Origin: Rossellomorea arthrocnemi
GTDB lineage: Bacteria > Bacillota > Bacilli > Bacillales > Bacillaceae_B
Length of the DNA stretch: 64,000 nt
NCBI RefSeq assembly: GCF_904424705.1
Contig: NZ_CAJGBF010000001.1
Coordinates: 310,001-374,000 of the forward strand
Direction: 5' to 3'
Part shown: positions 26,495 through 34,946 of the stretch, piece by piece
Numbering within the stretch: position 1 is the first letter of the stretch
How the letters are laid out: every line of letters begins with the position of its first letter
Program-made: the position numbers and the translations under genes
Notes under the pieces: model-generated
Databases searched by the model: none
What the model saw: only the letters and a program-made list of their open reading frames with translations
Told to the model about the DNA's origin: nothing

Positions 26495-26574
26495 AAGCAT
26501 GGGGACGGTTCCCGTGCTTCCTGTTTGGTCAAAAACGAAGCAGCAGAACCGTCCCCATGCTTCCCCATGCTTCC
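26495..26574. repeat. Family A repeat, full copy with duplicated end
   Basis: AAGCATGGGGACGGTTCCCG ... AGAACCGTCCCCATGC, followed by a duplicated CCCCATGCTTCC. It abuts the stop codon of the gerC-like gene at 26575. Confidence 0.9.
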
Positions 26575-27648
26575 CTAATCATTGGTCAGTTTCAAGTTTC
26601 CTGTGTTTTGAATATCTACATGGATGATAAATGATGCATTCAGTTCAGGGTAATACTGTGAACGCCAATTTTTTAAGTTTTGTCGGGGTATTTCTTTTCG
26701 AAACATTTGACCCAATCCCAAAATATCGGCTTCGGACTTTTGTAGTTTGGTGAACATTTGTTCAAATCTGTTCGTCACAATTTTTTCAAAATCCTCTTTT
26801 ATTTCTTTTTCTGAAGGTTTCCCTTTTGTTTCCAATACCATGACAACAAAGTTCATGTGGGTTACTAAAGATGGCCGATCATGAGTGAAGGTACTCTTGT
26901 GAGACATCGAGTCGTCAAGAATTAATACACTTCCTACATTGGTTACTTCTACTCTCCCTTGAGTACTTTCCCCATTAAATGCATTATATAATAACGTTTC
27001 ATCGGGACTGATTTCTTCTACCATTCTTCCGTTTTTGATTACCCCCGCCCCTTTGTACTCTACCAGGGTAGTGTCTCCACGTCGAAGAAGAGGTACGGCA
27101 ACATCTCTTGTGTAGGAATGGATACTCCTGTAAATTTGCCACACCCTTGTTAAGGCAATTTCCGGATCCCATCCAGCATTTTTTTCAAAAAAACCGAAGA
27201 GACTGGTGCCGCTGGGGGGAGTATCCTTTTCCATGCTGGCAAAGAAATCCTCTATATTGTCATCACATATGGCAACGAGCGCTTTGGCAGACACATCTCT
27301 TGACCTCATGATTCCTGAAATCAGGTCTTCCACCCCTTCTTCCGCTAATCGTCTCTCCAATACAATCACCTTTACATGTAATAAATCCACATCTTGTTCT
27401 ATGTTGGTACTTATCTTCTCCACCGCTTCATTGATCGTTTCACCATACCCGATCACCACCCGGGTCCTAATGGTACCATTTTGAGGTTCCGGGATTTGCA
27501 AGTAGACTTTATATTTTTCCATATCCTTCGAAACTCCCAACACAACAGGCATGACCCGATGGTTAATATCCCTGTTATCCCAGCATCCGCTTACTAACAC
27601 AATGGGTAACAAGAGTAATACCCACATCCTTACGTTTTTCTTCTTCAC
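26575..27648 (-). CDS. Ger(x)C-family spore germination lipoprotein
   Basis: A GTG start at 27648 follows GGGGGGAGAGT, giving 357 residues; the longer frame to 27765 lies inside the upstream gene. The lipoprotein signal ends at VLVSGCWD (Cys about residue 18), the usual GCWDxRDI of GerAC/GerKC proteins. The C-terminal third has the conserved DILGLGQMFRKEIP-type segment. It forms the C subunit of a germinant receptor in the spore inner membrane. It overlaps the B subunit stop by 4 bases. Confidence 0.92.
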   Translation of the reverse strand: MKKKNVRMWVLLLLPIVLVSGCWDNRDINHRVMPVVLGVSKDMEKYKVYLQIPEPQNGTIRTRVVIGYGETINEAVEKISTNIEQDVDLLHVKVIVLERRLAEEGVEDLISGIMRSRDVSAKALVAICDDNIEDFFASMEKDTPPSGTSLFGFFEKNAGWDPEIALTRVWQIYRSIHSYTRDVAVPLLRRGDTTLVEYKGAGVIKNGRMVEEISPDETLLYNAFNGESTQGRVEVTNVGSVLILDDSMSHKSTFTHDRPSLVTHMNFVVMVLETKGKPSEKEIKEDFEKIVTNRFEQMFTKLQKSEADILGLGQMFRKEIPRQNLKNWRSQYYPELNASFIIHVDIQNTGNLKLTND

Positions 27649-28718
27649 ATACTCTCCCCCCTTCTTTCTTTCACACCAAGGAAATAGATTGAGGTTGGGA
27701 CACCAAAGATGACGAAGAATCGTATGATCGTATTCCACTTGAACAGCATTTCCACACCATTCCAATTATGAATCCATAAGCACACCAAATAGATAAATAT
27801 AGATAGTCCAATAATCAGCAAAGACGACTTGGCACTTGGCCATAGACACTTGCGAATGATTCTGTCTAGCATCCACAATACTAATGAAATGTACAGGAGG
27901 GTGAAAATGACGACGCTAAGTAAGAAGAACACCGTTAACCGATCAAACATAATCCAGGTTAAGTGAATAGCGTCTACCGTCATGACAAAGGGAAAAATAA
28001 AATGGGAAGTCGTTGCTTGTCCGAAAGTAAGAACCGGTACATAAACAGATAGCAGAAAGATGGGGATTAAAACGATTCCTGCCCACATAATCTTTCTTCC
28101 TTTAAACGGAACGAATGGGTGAATAAAGCCCAGAAACAGAAAAGAGCCACCAATGGCAAAGTAGCTTTTTAAATAAGATGATTTGGTTAAAAAGGAGAAA
28201 TCATTGGGTAAAAGGGGATAGATATAGCGCCAATCCACATTTTGAAAAGAGGAAATCATAATAAAACAAAGGATCGGAAACAACAGCAGGAAGATTAAGT
28301 AGCCGGTTCTCATAATCCCTTCAATCCCCTTGAGAGCTAAGTAACATGCAACCGTCATGATAAGAGCCATAATCGCCCATAGAGGAGTCTTTGAAAGAAA
28401 AACGATGGAAACAATCTCTGAATAGGCACGCACAGAAATGATGTTTGCCATGAGAAAGTAAATGAAAGTTGGCGCAAGAATCATAAAGGTGAGAACCTTT
28501 CCTTTGTCCTTGTAAATCGTAATGATATCTTTGTCAGGGAAATGACTGATTCCCTTCAACAATAAATAGAGTAAGATGAAATGGATAGAGACTCCAATCA
28601 TTATTGGAATCCAGTGTCCTTGAGTTGTACTCATAATAATATTGGCCGGGTACAAGAAAAGGATGAGTCCAACATGAGTTAATATGTACAATATACTGAC
28701 ATACAAGCTTCTATCCAC
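27645..28718 (-). CDS. GerAB-type spore germination permease subunit
   Basis: The 357-residue protein has ten predicted TM segments and the size of the GerAB/amino acid permease-like family (LeuT-like fold). This subunit binds the germinant within the membrane. It overlaps the A subunit gene by 8 bases and the C subunit gene by 4 bases, so all three are one operon expressed probably in the forespore. The germinant cannot be told from the sequence. Confidence 0.92.
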   Translation of the reverse strand: MDRSLYVSILYILTHVGLILFLYPANIIMSTTQGHWIPIMIGVSIHFILLYLLLKGISHFPDKDIITIYKDKGKVLTFMILAPTFIYFLMANIISVRAYSEIVSIVFLSKTPLWAIMALIMTVACYLALKGIEGIMRTGYLIFLLLFPILCFIMISSFQNVDWRYIYPLLPNDFSFLTKSSYLKSYFAIGGSFLFLGFIHPFVPFKGRKIMWAGIVLIPIFLLSVYVPVLTFGQATTSHFIFPFVMTVDAIHLTWIMFDRLTVFFLLSVVIFTLLYISLVLWMLDRIIRKCLWPSAKSSLLIIGLSIFIYLVCLWIHNWNGVEMLFKWNTIIRFFVIFGVPTSIYFLGVKERRGESM

Positions 28719-30018
28719 TATTACTTTCCCCTTTCATCGTAATGTAAGGCATCCCTAACGTGTTAAAACCGGCTAGATAGGCGGATACAAAAAATATGCC
28801 TGCAAACAATCCAAATACACCAAATATGGCGGAAAGTATCAATAGGAGGTATTTAAAGATTCGAATAAATAGGGAATTGGCGAAGCCTATGATGGTCGAA
28901 TTGGCGATCGTTGTCGCAGCTAAAATGATGATAAGCAGATTACTGACTAATCTTGCCTCTACAACCGCCTGTCCTAAGATGATCCCTCCTACCATGGTAA
29001 TCGTTGGGCCAACGCTTTTTGGAAGCCTTAAACTTGCCTCCAATATTAACTCAAGAATAAGGAGCATTAACATCGTCTCTATAAATGCAGGATACGGGAC
29101 CCCTTCTCGAGACTGAGCAACCGATAATGCTAATTCTATTCTGAGCATTTCCGGATTCACTGAAACCAATGCTACATATAATCCAGGAAGAATCACGGAA
29201 ATAAGAGCTCCCGTTATTCTAAGCAGTCTCTTGGCGAACATGATCGGATATGAATAGTTTCGGTCATTCTCCAGAAAAAACAGATCTGAAAATACATTGG
29301 GAAGGATTAGAGCGAATGGAAATCTGTCTAAAAATAATACAATCTTCCCTCTTTCCAGGCTTCTATAAACCTCTAAAGGAATTTCAGTCGTTTTAAAACT
29401 CGAGATCACATTTCTTTTTGGAAATCCCAGCATATTCGAGATATCTTGTAGATTGTTTAGCTCGAAATGCTTATTCCTTTCCATTCTGGAAATAATCTCA
29501 TCCTTCAGCTTCGCGTGGACTTTATCCGTACGAAATAGGAGCGAAACGCTCTTCTTTTGCTCCTCACCAAATGAATAGGCCGTCACATTCAAGTGGACGG
29601 AATTAATCTCTTTGCGGATCACGCCGATATTCGTGTTCAGGTCTTCAGTGAAAGCAAGTAAAGGGCCTTGTAGAATATTGTCATTCGTAGGTTGCTCGAT
29701 TCCACGGCTCAATTCCCTGCCGACCGTGTCAACATAAGGAATCAACGCATTTTGACTACGTATATATATGAGCAGCTTGCCTTCCAATATCGATTGAACA
29801 AAATCACTTTGCTCATTTTTCTCTTCAACTTGATGTAAAAATCCCCTTTCACCACTCTCATGAAAATGCCTCTCGAGAGATTGTATCGTTTTGGGCAAAT
29901 CGATGAGACTATCCAACCCCAGCAAGACAATTTGATTCTGATCAATGATTTGCTCCAGCATAAAAAAGTCAGCGCTACCACCAAATACATCCTTGATTTC
30001 CTTTAAAATAGAATCCAT
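28711..30018 (-). CDS. GerAA-type spore germination protein
   Basis: The 435-residue protein has a soluble N-terminal half (about 1-230) and a C-terminal membrane half with about five TM segments. Typical motifs are VPYPAFIETMLMLLILELILEA-like and PKSVGPTITMVGGIILGQAVVEA (each seen at about 300-350). It starts at ATG 30018 behind AGAGGAG. It is shorter than B. subtilis GerAA (about 480), mainly in the N-terminal extension. It is the first gene of the ger operon. Confidence 0.92.
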   Translation of the reverse strand: MDSILKEIKDVFGGSADFFMLEQIIDQNQIVLLGLDSLIDLPKTIQSLERHFHESGERGFLHQVEEKNEQSDFVQSILEGKLLIYIRSQNALIPYVDTVGRELSRGIEQPTNDNILQGPLLAFTEDLNTNIGVIRKEINSVHLNVTAYSFGEEQKKSVSLLFRTDKVHAKLKDEIISRMERNKHFELNNLQDISNMLGFPKRNVISSFKTTEIPLEVYRSLERGKIVLFLDRFPFALILPNVFSDLFFLENDRNYSYPIMFAKRLLRITGALISVILPGLYVALVSVNPEMLRIELALSVAQSREGVPYPAFIETMLMLLILELILEASLRLPKSVGPTITMVGGIILGQAVVEARLVSNLLIIILAATTIANSTIIGFANSLFIRIFKYLLLILSAIFGVFGLFAGIFFVSAYLAGFNTLGMPYITMKGESNSG

Positions 30019-30057
30019 AAAAGGGAAGCTCCTCTAAATACATCATTAAAAACAACT

Positions 30058-30074
30058 TATCCATATCATGGATA
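30058..30074. promoter_or_regulatory. Small palindrome upstream of the ger operon
   Basis: TATCCATATCATGGATA has perfect 7-base arms about 40 bases upstream of the gerA start. No clear sigma-G promoter was identified; its meaning is unknown. Confidence 0.3.
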
Positions 30075-30083
30075 TTTTATTCA

Positions 30084-30112
30084 GGAAGCGCGGGGACGGT
30101 TCTGTTGCTTCC
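30084..30112. repeat. Family A repeat, left arm only
   Basis: GGAAGCGCGGGGACGGTTCTGTTGCTTCC. A separate terminator stands where the right arm would be expected. Confidence 0.8.
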
Positions 30113-30121
30113 TTTTCACAC

Positions 30122-30156
30122 AAAAACGGTGACCGGGAAATCCGGTCACCGTTTTT
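30122..30156 (-). terminator. Intrinsic terminator of the ABC-F gene
   Basis: AAAAACGGTGACCGG and CCGGTCACCGTTTTT form a 15-base stem around a GAAAT-like loop. It lies 44 bases beyond the stop codon at 30200 on the minus strand. Confidence 0.9.
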
Positions 30157-30199
30157 CATCGTATGCAATATAGAAACTTACCTACTTTTATAATGTATC

Positions 30200-31684
30200 T
30201 CATTCCATAGATACTTTTTTCGTGGCAACATTTTGTTGGAATGCCTGATCATGCTCCACCATAAGCATGGTTGGATTGAAGCTATGAATAAGCTCTTCAA
30301 TCTGCATGCGTGAATAGATATCAATAAAGTTTAATGGCTCATCCCAAATGTATATATGGGCTTTCTCACATAAACTTTTCGCTATAAGCAATTTTTTCTT
30401 TTGGCCGCCAGAATAATGGGAGATGTCCTTTTCAAACTGAATCCTGTCAAAGTCCATTTTCCGTAGAATGGATTTAAACAACGTCTCATCTATCAGGTGC
30501 TCTTCAATAAAGTCAGATAACATGCCTTTTAGATGAGAAGTGTCTTGATGGACATACGAAATAACAAGTCCCGAACCTACCTTCATTGTCCCTCTGTACT
30601 GAAGGGGCTCCCCTAGGATCAGTTTCAGAATACTACTTTTCCCACTCCCATTCTTCCCATCAAGGATGACGCGATCTCCTTGTTTCATGTTCAAGCTGAT
30701 CGGTTTATTCACGATTTTGCCATCGTACATAACGGACACATCCGTCAGACTCACCAATTCTTTCGAATGAAGTTCCAACGGCTCTATTTTTAATGCCTCG
30801 GTTTTTTCTACATTTTTCAGCAAATTTGATTTTTCCTCAATGGCTTTTTGCTGTCTTGATTCGAGGTTTTTAGATCGTTTCATCATCTTCGCTGCCTTAT
30901 GACCTACAAAACCCTTGTCCAATTTAGAACCAGAATTTGTTGTTCCTTCTTTGGATGCTTCCACGTGGTTTGACCAACCTGCTGACCGTTTCGAAGACTG
31001 TTGTAGCCGCCCGATGTCTTTTTGCAGGCGCTCGTTTGTGGCTTCTTCATGTTCCTGTTGCCTATCAAAATTCAGCTTCCAGGAAGAATAATTTCCACTT
31101 TGAACTTCTATATTTGTTTTATTGATAGACAAAATGTGATCAACGCACCCGTCCACAACATGCCTATCATGTGAAATTAAGATAAATCCTTTTTTCTTGC
31201 TTAAATAGTCTGCAACCATCTTTCGGGCATTCGTGTCTAAATGATTGGTTGGCTCATCGATTAACAGAAATTGGCCTTCATTTAAGAAAAGTGCAGCAAG
31301 CAACACCTTCGTTTGTTCCCCATTGGATAATGTCTCAAATGGACGGTACATTACCTCGGCATCGACATGTAAATACGAAATCTCCCGAAGGAACTGCCAG
31401 TCTTCTACTTGAGGGCATATACTTTCTAAAATTTCATGAGTGTATTTGCTTTTATCAGCTACCGGATAAGGAAAATAATTAAACTCAACCGAAGAATTGA
31501 TTTTCCCGCTATACTCGTAATTTCCTAATAACAAATGAAAAAATGTGGTCTTCCCTCTTCCATTTCGACCGATAAATCCAAGCTTCCAATCTGTATCTAT
31601 TTGGAAGTTCACATTTTCGAAAATAGGATCAAAGCTGCTCGGATAAGAAAAAGTCAGGTCTTGCACTTGAATCATTGACATCAT
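30200..31684 (-). CDS. Lsa-like ABC-F ribosomal protection protein
   Basis: ATG 31684 follows AAAGGAGGAATT, giving 494 residues; the longer frame has no ribosome binding site. Two ABC domains are joined by a charged helical linker (about 190-290) and there are no membrane segments. The first Walker A is GRNGRGKTT, with LSNGEQTKVLLAALFL and LLIDEPTNHLD. The second is GKNGSGKSS, with YSGGQKKKLLIAKSL and IWDEPLNFIDI. The N-terminal FDPIFENVNFQIDTDWKLGF segment resembles Lsa proteins, which displace lincosamide, streptogramin A and pleuromutilin drugs from ribosomes. A leader peptide and hairpins upstream suggest drug-inducible attenuation. The exact drug range is unknown. Confidence 0.85.
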   Translation of the reverse strand: MMSMIQVQDLTFSYPSSFDPIFENVNFQIDTDWKLGFIGRNGRGKTTFFHLLLGNYEYSGKINSSVEFNYFPYPVADKSKYTHEILESICPQVEDWQFLREISYLHVDAEVMYRPFETLSNGEQTKVLLAALFLNEGQFLLIDEPTNHLDTNARKMVADYLSKKKGFILISHDRHVVDGCVDHILSINKTNIEVQSGNYSSWKLNFDRQQEHEEATNERLQKDIGRLQQSSKRSAGWSNHVEASKEGTTNSGSKLDKGFVGHKAAKMMKRSKNLESRQQKAIEEKSNLLKNVEKTEALKIEPLELHSKELVSLTDVSVMYDGKIVNKPISLNMKQGDRVILDGKNGSGKSSILKLILGEPLQYRGTMKVGSGLVISYVHQDTSHLKGMLSDFIEEHLIDETLFKSILRKMDFDRIQFEKDISHYSGGQKKKLLIAKSLCEKAHIYIWDEPLNFIDIYSRMQIEELIHSFNPTMLMVEHDQAFQQNVATKKVSME

Positions 31685-31692
31685 AATTCCTC

Positions 31693-31792
31693 CTTTGTAT
31701 ATATACACATTCCTAATATACAAAGTCGACTCATCCATCGAATCTATTTTACTCCGCATAAGTTTGATGGACAGGAACGACTTATACGGAGT
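31693..31792 (-). promoter_or_regulatory. Leader attenuator hairpins of the ABC-F gene
   Basis: On the minus strand, ACTCCGTATAAGT (31792-31780) pairs with ACTTATGCGGAGT (31763-31751) over 13 positions with one G-U pair, inside the leader frame. A second stem, CTTTGTATAT (31725-31716) with ATATACAAAG (31702-31693), runs into the AAAGGAGG ribosome binding site of the ABC-F gene. The second stem would limit translation or alter the message when the leader is translated normally. Confidence 0.65.
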
Positions 31793-31824
31793 GGATCATG
31801 CACAACAATTGTGTCGGTACTCAT
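31744..31824 (-). CDS. Leader peptide of the ABC-F gene
   Basis: ATG 31824 follows GGTAAAGGAGAGATGAG and encodes 26 residues, MSTDTIVVHDPLRISRSCPS and six more, ending at TAG 31744. It lies 60 bases upstream of the ABC-F start and encloses one attenuator hairpin. An upstream ATG-AGA-TGA mini-frame at 31829 shares the same ribosome binding site. Short, well-initiated leader frames ahead of antibiotic-resistance ABC-F and methylase genes typically sense stalled ribosomes. Confidence 0.6.
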   Translation of the reverse strand: MSTDTIVVHDPLRISRSCPSNLCGVK

Positions 31825-31829
31825 CTCAT

Positions 31830-32202
31830 CTCTCCTTTACCTATTAGAGTGTGGATAGAGTTATGAAAAGTATACTTCGCATCTTTGAGAGAACAAAAAA
31901 ATCCCCCAATCGTTATTGGAAGGATCGTCATACACTCATATTGGATACGTCTTTCATGGTATGAAAATATTGCCATAACCAGTAAGACATAAACAAGTTT
32001 ATAAAAATGAACAGACTAATCCTATACTTACATGTTCGAACGTTTATTCGATTCAAATAAAATATAGATTAGTTAATCATTGTTCATTCATCAGCTCTCT
32101 CATATTGATTTAAAGTATCATCATGTATCCACGTCTCAGAGAAAAATGAAAAGCTCATTTTTCGAATATAAGTATATCACGAATGTTCCCATTCTGCATA
32201 GG
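31830..32202. other. Intergenic region upstream of the ABC-F leader
   Basis: About 370 AT-rich bases. They should hold the promoter of the ABC-F transcript, but no clean -35/-10 pair is obvious. No gene is seen. Confidence 0.4.
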
Positions 32203-32273
32203 GGAAGCGCGGGGACGGTTCTCGTGCTTCCTTTTTACGCCAAAAAGAAGCAACAGAACCGTCCCCATGCTCC
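32203..32273. repeat. Family A repeat, full copy
   Basis: GGAAGCGCGGGGACGGTTCTC, GTGCTTCC, spacer TTTTTACGCCAAAAA and AGAACCGTCCCCATGC. A response-regulator gene fragment begins 5 bases beyond it. Confidence 0.9.
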
Positions 32274-32277
32274 TCCT

Positions 32278-32326
32278 ATGACAGCATCGAGACGATTTTT
32301 CGCTTCTACTTTTAGGATGATTTCAG
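32278..32326 (-). pseudogene. 3' fragment of a LuxR-type response-regulator gene
   Basis: About 49 bases match positions 45851-45899 in the intact response-regulator gene at nearly every base. On the minus strand they encode EIILKVEAKNRLDAV (the intact gene has EIIQKVEAKNRLDAV). Nothing else of the gene remains. One edge is a family A repeat and the other a degenerate family B repeat. Confidence 0.8.
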
Positions 32327-32330
32327 AAAA

Positions 32331-32384
32331 AACGGTGCATCCCCCACCAAGCTTATGCTTTACCATCCCGGGCATCAGGCATCC
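32331..32384. repeat. Family B repeat, degenerate copy
   Basis: ACGGTGCATCCCCCACCAAG and CCCGGGCATCAGGCATCC can be aligned as the two arms of the GGTGCCTGACCCCC family, around GCTTATGCTTTACC. The arms have accumulated mismatches. Confidence 0.55.
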
Positions 32385-32412
32385 ATCTAGTGCACGAATG
32401 TTATAGCTGTCA

Positions 32413-33372
32413 TCAAGAAGAGGTCCGTCCCTCTAATTCCCTAATCGCGCTGATCGCTCCTATTTTTGTACAGACAGTTGCCCCTACGCGATTGCTGGTT
32501 GAAATGACGTTCTTTAATTCTTCGAAATTATCCAGGAGGGCTTCCGGATCCTGATAGTGATTGAGTTGATGCAGTGTCGCCCCAACGAATGCGTCTCCTG
32601 CTCCCGTTGAATCAATGGAATGAACGGGAATGCTTGGGACGATACACGATTCCTTACCATTTGAAATCAGTGTTCCATCCTTCCCAAGGGTGACGGCTAC
32701 CGTATGGGCTCCCAGTCTATGAAAACGTTCGACTCCATCTGATAGATGGGCAAATCCAGAAATGATCTTACATTCCTCTTCGCTTACTTTGACGAAGTCT
32801 GCTTGGCTGATGCACTGCTCCGCCACCTCAATGAAGTCCCCCTCTCTCCCTTTCCATAAATCGCCTCGGAAGTTCGGGTCAAAGGAGACGAATTTCCCTG
32901 CTTCTTTGACGGTTTGGATGAAGGATACGTACGCGGACTTAAAGGGATCCTCCAGTAAGGCGGTAGCCGATCCGAAGTGAATGATGGAAGATTCCCTCCA
33001 ACTGCTTTCATGAAGCTCTTCCTTGTTCAGATGGGCATCCGCCCCTCGATTAAACACGAAATCTCTTTCCCCATCTTCTTTCAAAGATACAAACGCCAGG
33101 GTTGTAGGATGATGCTCATCAAGAAGAATGGAAGAATCATCAATGGAAAGATCGTTCATGGTCTTTTTTAGGAAATGGCCGAACGGGTCATTTCCTACCT
33201 TGCTCAGGAATCTGGCGCGCCCCCCAAGTGTGGTGATGGTGGCACACACATTCGCAGGAGCCCCTCCTGCTTGCTTGGAGAAGTGTTGACCATGTGCCAG
33301 GTCTTTATTGATATCGGTACAAAAGAAATCGATGAGCAGTTCACCGATACATAAAATCGAAGGGTTATTCAT
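32413..33372 (-). CDS. PfkB-family carbohydrate kinase (fructokinase-like)
   Basis: ATG 33372 gives a 319-residue protein; the longer frame overlaps the upstream gene. The PfkB signatures are present: GGAPANVCATITTLGG (residues about 36-51) and the DSTGAGDAFVGA anion hole with catalytic Asp (about 255-266). It probably phosphorylates fructose released by the GH32 enzyme, feeding glycolysis. It is the last gene of the fructan operon and starts 4 bases after the GH32 stop codon. Confidence 0.9.
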   Translation of the reverse strand: MNNPSILCIGELLIDFFCTDINKDLAHGQHFSKQAGGAPANVCATITTLGGRARFLSKVGNDPFGHFLKKTMNDLSIDDSSILLDEHHPTTLAFVSLKEDGERDFVFNRGADAHLNKEELHESSWRESSIIHFGSATALLEDPFKSAYVSFIQTVKEAGKFVSFDPNFRGDLWKGREGDFIEVAEQCISQADFVKVSEEECKIISGFAHLSDGVERFHRLGAHTVAVTLGKDGTLISNGKESCIVPSIPVHSIDSTGAGDAFVGATLHQLNHYQDPEALLDNFEELKNVISTSNRVGATVCTKIGAISAIRELEGRTSS

Positions 33373-33376
33373 GCTC

Positions 33377-34882
33377 TCACACTTCCTTTCCCCAGATAGA
33401 GGAAAGCTCGGTAACCAAGAGCTCTTCCACCTTGGCACCACCTCCAAGGGCAGTGAAGGAAAGGGTGTGATTCGTTCCCTTTGGAAAGATAAGATTGGTT
33501 AATACTCCCCGTCCTCCCTGTGCGAATACCTCTAAGGAAGACGAGTCCAGGAATAACTGAAGGCTGAGTGTATCGTCCAATAATGCCACAGGACATTCGG
33601 AAATTCCCGGAAATGAATCCGAAAACTCGTGTTCTCCTGACTGAGTCCGATCGACCGATAACATGTGGGTGATTCGATTGTACCGAATACTTGTTTTCTC
33701 ATCGGATGAATGCTGGATCGTCAGACAGAACTCTTCTGCCTTTTCCAACGTTACAGCCAGATTCACTTCCACCAATTCATGATTTACATCTATTAAGTAC
33801 GCTTCTTCCGTTAACTCTATTGCATTAGAGACCTTTGATTCTTTTCTGATTTCGCTGATTTCGGATACAGGTTTTTGTAAAAGCTGAACACCATCTCTAG
33901 TAGAAATCAAGGTCATTTCTCTAGGCAGCGTCATGGCTCCTCTCCACGTTTCAGTCGGAACCTGATTTGCATATCTCCAGTTGTTCATCCATCCAAGATA
34001 GATTCGTCTTCCGTCCTTTTCAGGGATATCGGACCAGCTCACTCCCGCATAATTGTCCCTTCCGTGATCAAGCCAGAGGATGGAGTCCGCACCATGATGG
34101 TTGATAAACGTCCTGCCGTCAAAGTCCCCAACAAAGTACTGGGTCCTTGAACCTTCCTTGAAATCGGGATTGTCACCAATGCTCACCAGCATCACCCATT
34201 TCACATGATCGGGATTACCGTCAACCATGAGTGGAAACAGATCCGGGCATTCCCATACTCCGGAATGGGAGCCTTCGTCTTGGCCGAATTCACTGGCAAA
34301 CTCCCAATCGATCAAGTTAGGGGACGTATAAATGGTAATCGTCTGACCTGTCGCCAGCACCATGACCCAACGTTCAGATTCCTCATGCCAAAATACTTTG
34401 GGATCCCGGTAATCGGTAATGTCTTCATCTGACAGGACAGGATTCCCCTCGTATTTCTCCCACGTCCTCCCATGATCAAGACTATAGGCTAGACTTTGCC
34501 TCTGTCTTGGACGATCGGAATCCGGATATGAGTCGGCGCTTGTATAAATGGCGGCCAGCCCCCCATTCCCCTTTTCAAAGAAACCCGAGGTATTCTTCCA
34601 ATCCACCACCGCGCTTCCAGAGAAAATAGCACCGTGCTCGTCAGGATAAAGAGCGATCGGCAGCTCCTCCCAATGGATCAAATCCCGACTAACCGCATGC
34701 CCCCAGTGCATCGGTCCCCACGTGGTTCCTTGTGGATGATATTGAAAGAAGAGATGATATTCCCCTTCAAAATAGACCATCCCATTCGGATCATTCAGCC
34801 ACTTTTCCTTCGGGGAAAAATGAAATTGCGGACGATAGGTTTCTGAATAGAGGCTCATTTTTTCTTGATAATGTTTTGTCAT
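33377..34882 (-). CDS. GH32 beta-fructosidase (levanase/sucrase-like), intracellular
   Basis: ATG 34882 follows GCAAAGGAGAATTCTT and gives 501 residues without a signal peptide. The GH32 motifs are NDPNG (catalytic nucleophile Asp), FRDP-equivalent YRDPKVF and WECPDLF (acid/base Glu). The catalytic domain shows strong overall similarity to levanase SacC (HWGHAVSRDLIHWEELPIALYPDE). A C-terminal beta-sandwich (about 370-500) follows. It should hydrolyse imported sucrose or short fructans in the cytoplasm. Confidence 0.93.
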   Translation of the reverse strand: MTKHYQEKMSLYSETYRPQFHFSPKEKWLNDPNGMVYFEGEYHLFFQYHPQGTTWGPMHWGHAVSRDLIHWEELPIALYPDEHGAIFSGSAVVDWKNTSGFFEKGNGGLAAIYTSADSYPDSDRPRQRQSLAYSLDHGRTWEKYEGNPVLSDEDITDYRDPKVFWHEESERWVMVLATGQTITIYTSPNLIDWEFASEFGQDEGSHSGVWECPDLFPLMVDGNPDHVKWVMLVSIGDNPDFKEGSRTQYFVGDFDGRTFINHHGADSILWLDHGRDNYAGVSWSDIPEKDGRRIYLGWMNNWRYANQVPTETWRGAMTLPREMTLISTRDGVQLLQKPVSEISEIRKESKVSNAIELTEEAYLIDVNHELVEVNLAVTLEKAEEFCLTIQHSSDEKTSIRYNRITHMLSVDRTQSGEHEFSDSFPGISECPVALLDDTLSLQLFLDSSSLEVFAQGGRGVLTNLIFPKGTNHTLSFTALGGGAKVEELLVTELSSIWGKEV

Positions 34883-34946
34883 AAGAATTCTCCTTTGCAT
34901 TCGAAAGGCTGCACGATTGCCTGGGCAAGGTACAGCCTGAATGTAA

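Noticed and set aside
30019-30083. A sigma-G promoter for the ger operon
   Set aside because: TGAATA is present at about the right place, but no -10 element with suitable spacing could be found.
32278-32406. A continuous minus-strand gene running through 32406 into the response-regulator fragment
   Set aside because: The upstream part aligns with a degenerate family B repeat, so the open frame is accidental.
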